The notes below the pieces were generated by a model that saw only the letters and a program-made list of their open reading frames with translations, was not told the DNA's origin and did not search any database. 6,252 nucleotides of DNA, taken from Sphingobacteriia bacterium (lineage in GTDB: Bacteria; Bacteroidota; Bacteroidia; Chitinophagales; Chitinophagaceae). Each line of letters opens with the position of its first letter. Position 1 is the stretch's first letter. The stretch covers positions 1-6,252 of the forward strand of contig REAV01000123.1 of the NCBI GenBank assembly GCA_004294465.1, given 5' to 3'. Shown piece after piece: positions 4,527-6,252 of this stretch. The position numbers were made by a program, and so were the translations under genes.

Positions 4527-6252
4527 ATGCGTTTATATCCCGAATCGGCATTAACTCAACTAGAATTCGACAAAGTAAAAACACTTTTGGCGGAGCTGTG
4601 TAAAACCGATTATGCACAAGAAAAGGCGCTTCACTTGCGCATTCACACTAGAAAAGATTTTATTGACAGAGATTTACATCAAACCAATGAGTTCAAACTC
4701 ATTTTATTGCAAGGCCAATATTTTCCCAACGATTTTTTGATCAATATTAAAAGAGACATAAAACTCTTATCTATTCCAGGTGCTTTATTAGTAGGTGAAC
4801 AATGGATGCAAATAAAAAAACTCACCGAAAGCATAGGAAGTATTTTCAGGTGGTTTGATAATGAGCGAAGAATGGCTTTTCCAGCACTCACATTGGTATT
4901 GAATGAATTGGATGATAGCGGTGTAGTAAAAGACAATGCATCACCCGAATTACAAAAAATTCGGATGAGTTTATACAAGCGCAGGAATGAGCTACGACGC
5001 ATGTTTGAGAAAGTAATACAACGCATGGCCAAAGCTGGTTACACTGCAGACATTGATGAAAGTTTTAGTAATGGTAGAAGGGTAGTAGCTGTTTTCTCAG
5101 AACATAAAAGACAAGTGAAAGGAATTTTACATGGCGAAAGTGATAGTAGAAAAACAGCATTTATAGAACCAGAAGAAACCATTGAACTTAATAATGAAGT
5201 TTTCTCTTTAGAAAACGAAGAGCTGCAAGAAGTACAACGCATTTTAAAAGCTTTAACGGCTAGACTTTCGGTATATGCTCCTTTATTGAATAGTTATTTG
5301 CAAATAGTGGGGGATTATGATTTCATTAAGGCCAAAGCGCAATTGGCGTTAAAAATGAATGGAAATCTACCTGAAATAGCTGATAAAGCGCAGATGGTTT
5401 TGGTGGATGCTTATCATCCATTATTGTTTCTCTACAATCAAGTGGCTGGCAAAAAAACAATACCTGTTACACTCACACTTAATGAACAGCATCGCATATT
5501 GGTTATCAGCGGGCCTAATGCTGGCGGTAAAACAGTAACCATGAAAACCATTGCACTCAATCAAATGATGGTGCAAGCTGGCTTATTAGTACCAATGAGC
5601 GCATTGTCTCAGTTGGGAATATTTAAACAATTATTCATTCATATTGGCGATACCCAGAATTTACAATTTGAACTAAGTACTTATTCCAGTCATTTATTGC
5701 ACATGAAGCATTTCATGGAAAATGCCAATGGAAAGACATTGTTTTTTATTGATGAATTGGGCTCTGGCTCAGATCCTAACCTGGGCGGTTCTTTTGCAGA
5801 AGTGATTATGGAAGAATTGGCAAGAAAGCATTCTTATGGAGTGGTTACCACCCATTACTTGAATTTGAAAGTGATGGCCAATCATACCCAGGGAATTTTA
5901 AATGGAGCCATGCAGTTTGATGAAGTGAATTTGCTACCCATGTACAAACTTATTACAGGTAAGCCCGGAAGTTCCTACACATTTGCCATTGCAGAAAGAA
6001 TTGGCTTGCCCAAGCACTTGATCAATCGAGCGCGTAAATTGGTAGAAGACGATCATTTTAAGTTGGATAAATTATTAAATAGAACCGAACAAGACTTACA
6101 GCATTTAGAAAAAGAGCAAAAAGAATTGAATCGCTTTATGAAAGAAAATGAGCGATTGAAAAAAGAGATGGAGCAGGTGTTGAATAAAGAGAAACACCGT
6201 CAACAGGTTGAGATTTTACGTAATCAAAATCAAATAACCGAAGATCGATTGG
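4527..6252 (+). CDS. mutS2: MutS2 family DNA-binding ATPase, 3' end beyond window
   Basis: The frame starts at the ATG at 4527 (an in-frame stop at 4479 and no other usable start between) and stays open to the right edge, giving 575 residues. Full MutS2 proteins have about 700-790. It begins directly with the MutS core/clamp region (helical, to about residue 290) and lacks the N-terminal mismatch-recognition domains of MutS1, which separates MutS2 from repair MutS. The ATPase domain shows Walker A GPNAGGKT (329-336), signature STYSSH (384-389), Walker B LFFIDE (405-410) and the H-loop TTH (441-443). GKPGSSYTFAIAERIGLP (478-495) is the typical post-ATPase block. Residues from about 512 form a highly charged coiled coil that normally leads to the C-terminal Smr nuclease domain, which is outside the window. 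Family members suppress homologous recombination, and in Bacillus subtilis MutS2 has been linked to rescue of collided ribosomes. The role here is inferred. Confidence 0.93.
   Translation, partial: MRLYPESALTQLEFDKVKTLLAELCKTDYAQEKALHLRIHTRKDFIDRDLHQTNEFKLILLQGQYFPNDFLINIKRDIKLLSIPGALLVGEQWMQIKKLTESIGSIFRWFDNERRMAFPALTLVLNELDDSGVVKDNASPELQKIRMSLYKRRNELRRMFEKVIQRMAKAGYTADIDESFSNGRRVVAVFSEHKRQVKGILHGESDSRKTAFIEPEETIELNNEVFSLENEELQEVQRILKALTARLSVYAPLLNSYLQIVGDYDFIKAKAQLALKMNGNLPEIADKAQMVLVDAYHPLLFLYNQVAGKKTIPVTLTLNEQHRILVISGPNAGGKTVTMKTIALNQMMVQAGLLVPMSALSQLGIFKQLFIHIGDTQNLQFELSTYSSHLLHMKHFMENANGKTLFFIDELGSGSDPNLGGSFAEVIMEELARKHSYGVVTTHYLNLKVMANHTQGILNGAMQFDEVNLLPMYKLITGKPGSSYTFAIAERIGLPKHLINRARKLVEDDHFKLDKLLNRTEQDLQHLEKEQKELNRFMKENERLKKEMEQVLNKEKHRQQVEILRNQNQITEDRL

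Noticed and set aside
4679..5242. Two serine/leucine-rich minus-strand frames (117 and 67 residues) opposite mutS2
   Set aside because: They lie antisense to the MutS2 core/clamp region, with composition typical of shadow frames.
4527..6252. Mismatch-repair MutS1
   Set aside because: There is no N-terminal mismatch-binding domain with its Phe-x-Glu motif. The protein starts at the core domain and has a coiled coil after the ATPase, as in MutS2.

Overview
The window looks like ordinary chromosome from a low-GC member of the Bacteroidota, probably a Chitinophagaceae or Sphingobacteriia-type relative. Four things point this way. The genes lack Shine-Dalgarno sequences and have A/T-rich leaders. 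Several leaders contain close or exact matches to the Bacteroidota -7 box TAnnTTTG. The M1 peptidase has the WWPCKDH...DEPD and MEHQS signatures I associate with this phylum. The flippase has the IRKQ...EQYG...R N-terminus typical of Bacteroidota members. I see no transposase, integrase, phage gene, CRISPR array, tRNA or rRNA.

Layout: two gene groups diverge from the intergenic region at 3816-3960. Leftward (- strand), in order of transcription, lie a lipoprotein MsrA (methionine sulfoxide reductase, 3129-3815), a small ICMT/PEMT-like integral membrane methyltransferase (2671-3108), a secreted M1 zinc metallopeptidase (862-2577), and a MOP-superfamily polysaccharide/lipid-linked oligosaccharide flippase that runs off the left edge (1-857). 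The spacings are 20 bp, 93 bp and 4 bp. The peptidase and flippase are almost certainly cotranscribed, and msrA with the methyltransferase probably is. The 93-bp gap could hold a separate promoter for the peptidase-flippase pair. Rightward (+ strand) lie an unrecognised four-helix membrane protein with four histidines in or beside its second and third helices (3961-4485), then mutS2 (4527 to beyond the right edge). The second gene has its own -7-like box and a perfect 7-bp inverted repeat just before its start.

How the genes fit together: the leftward cluster is mostly cell-envelope work. MsrA would repair oxidised methionines on the periplasmic or outer-membrane side, the M1 enzyme would trim exported peptides, and the flippase would move a lipid-linked glycan across the inner membrane. 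A shared pathway is only inferred. MutS2 is a cytoplasmic Walker ATPase acting in recombination control or rescue of stalled ribosomes.

I did not find a convincing new multi-gene system. The items most worth a second look are the histidine-bearing membrane protein, the inverted repeat overlapping the putative mutS2 promoter, and the lipoprotein form of MsrA.
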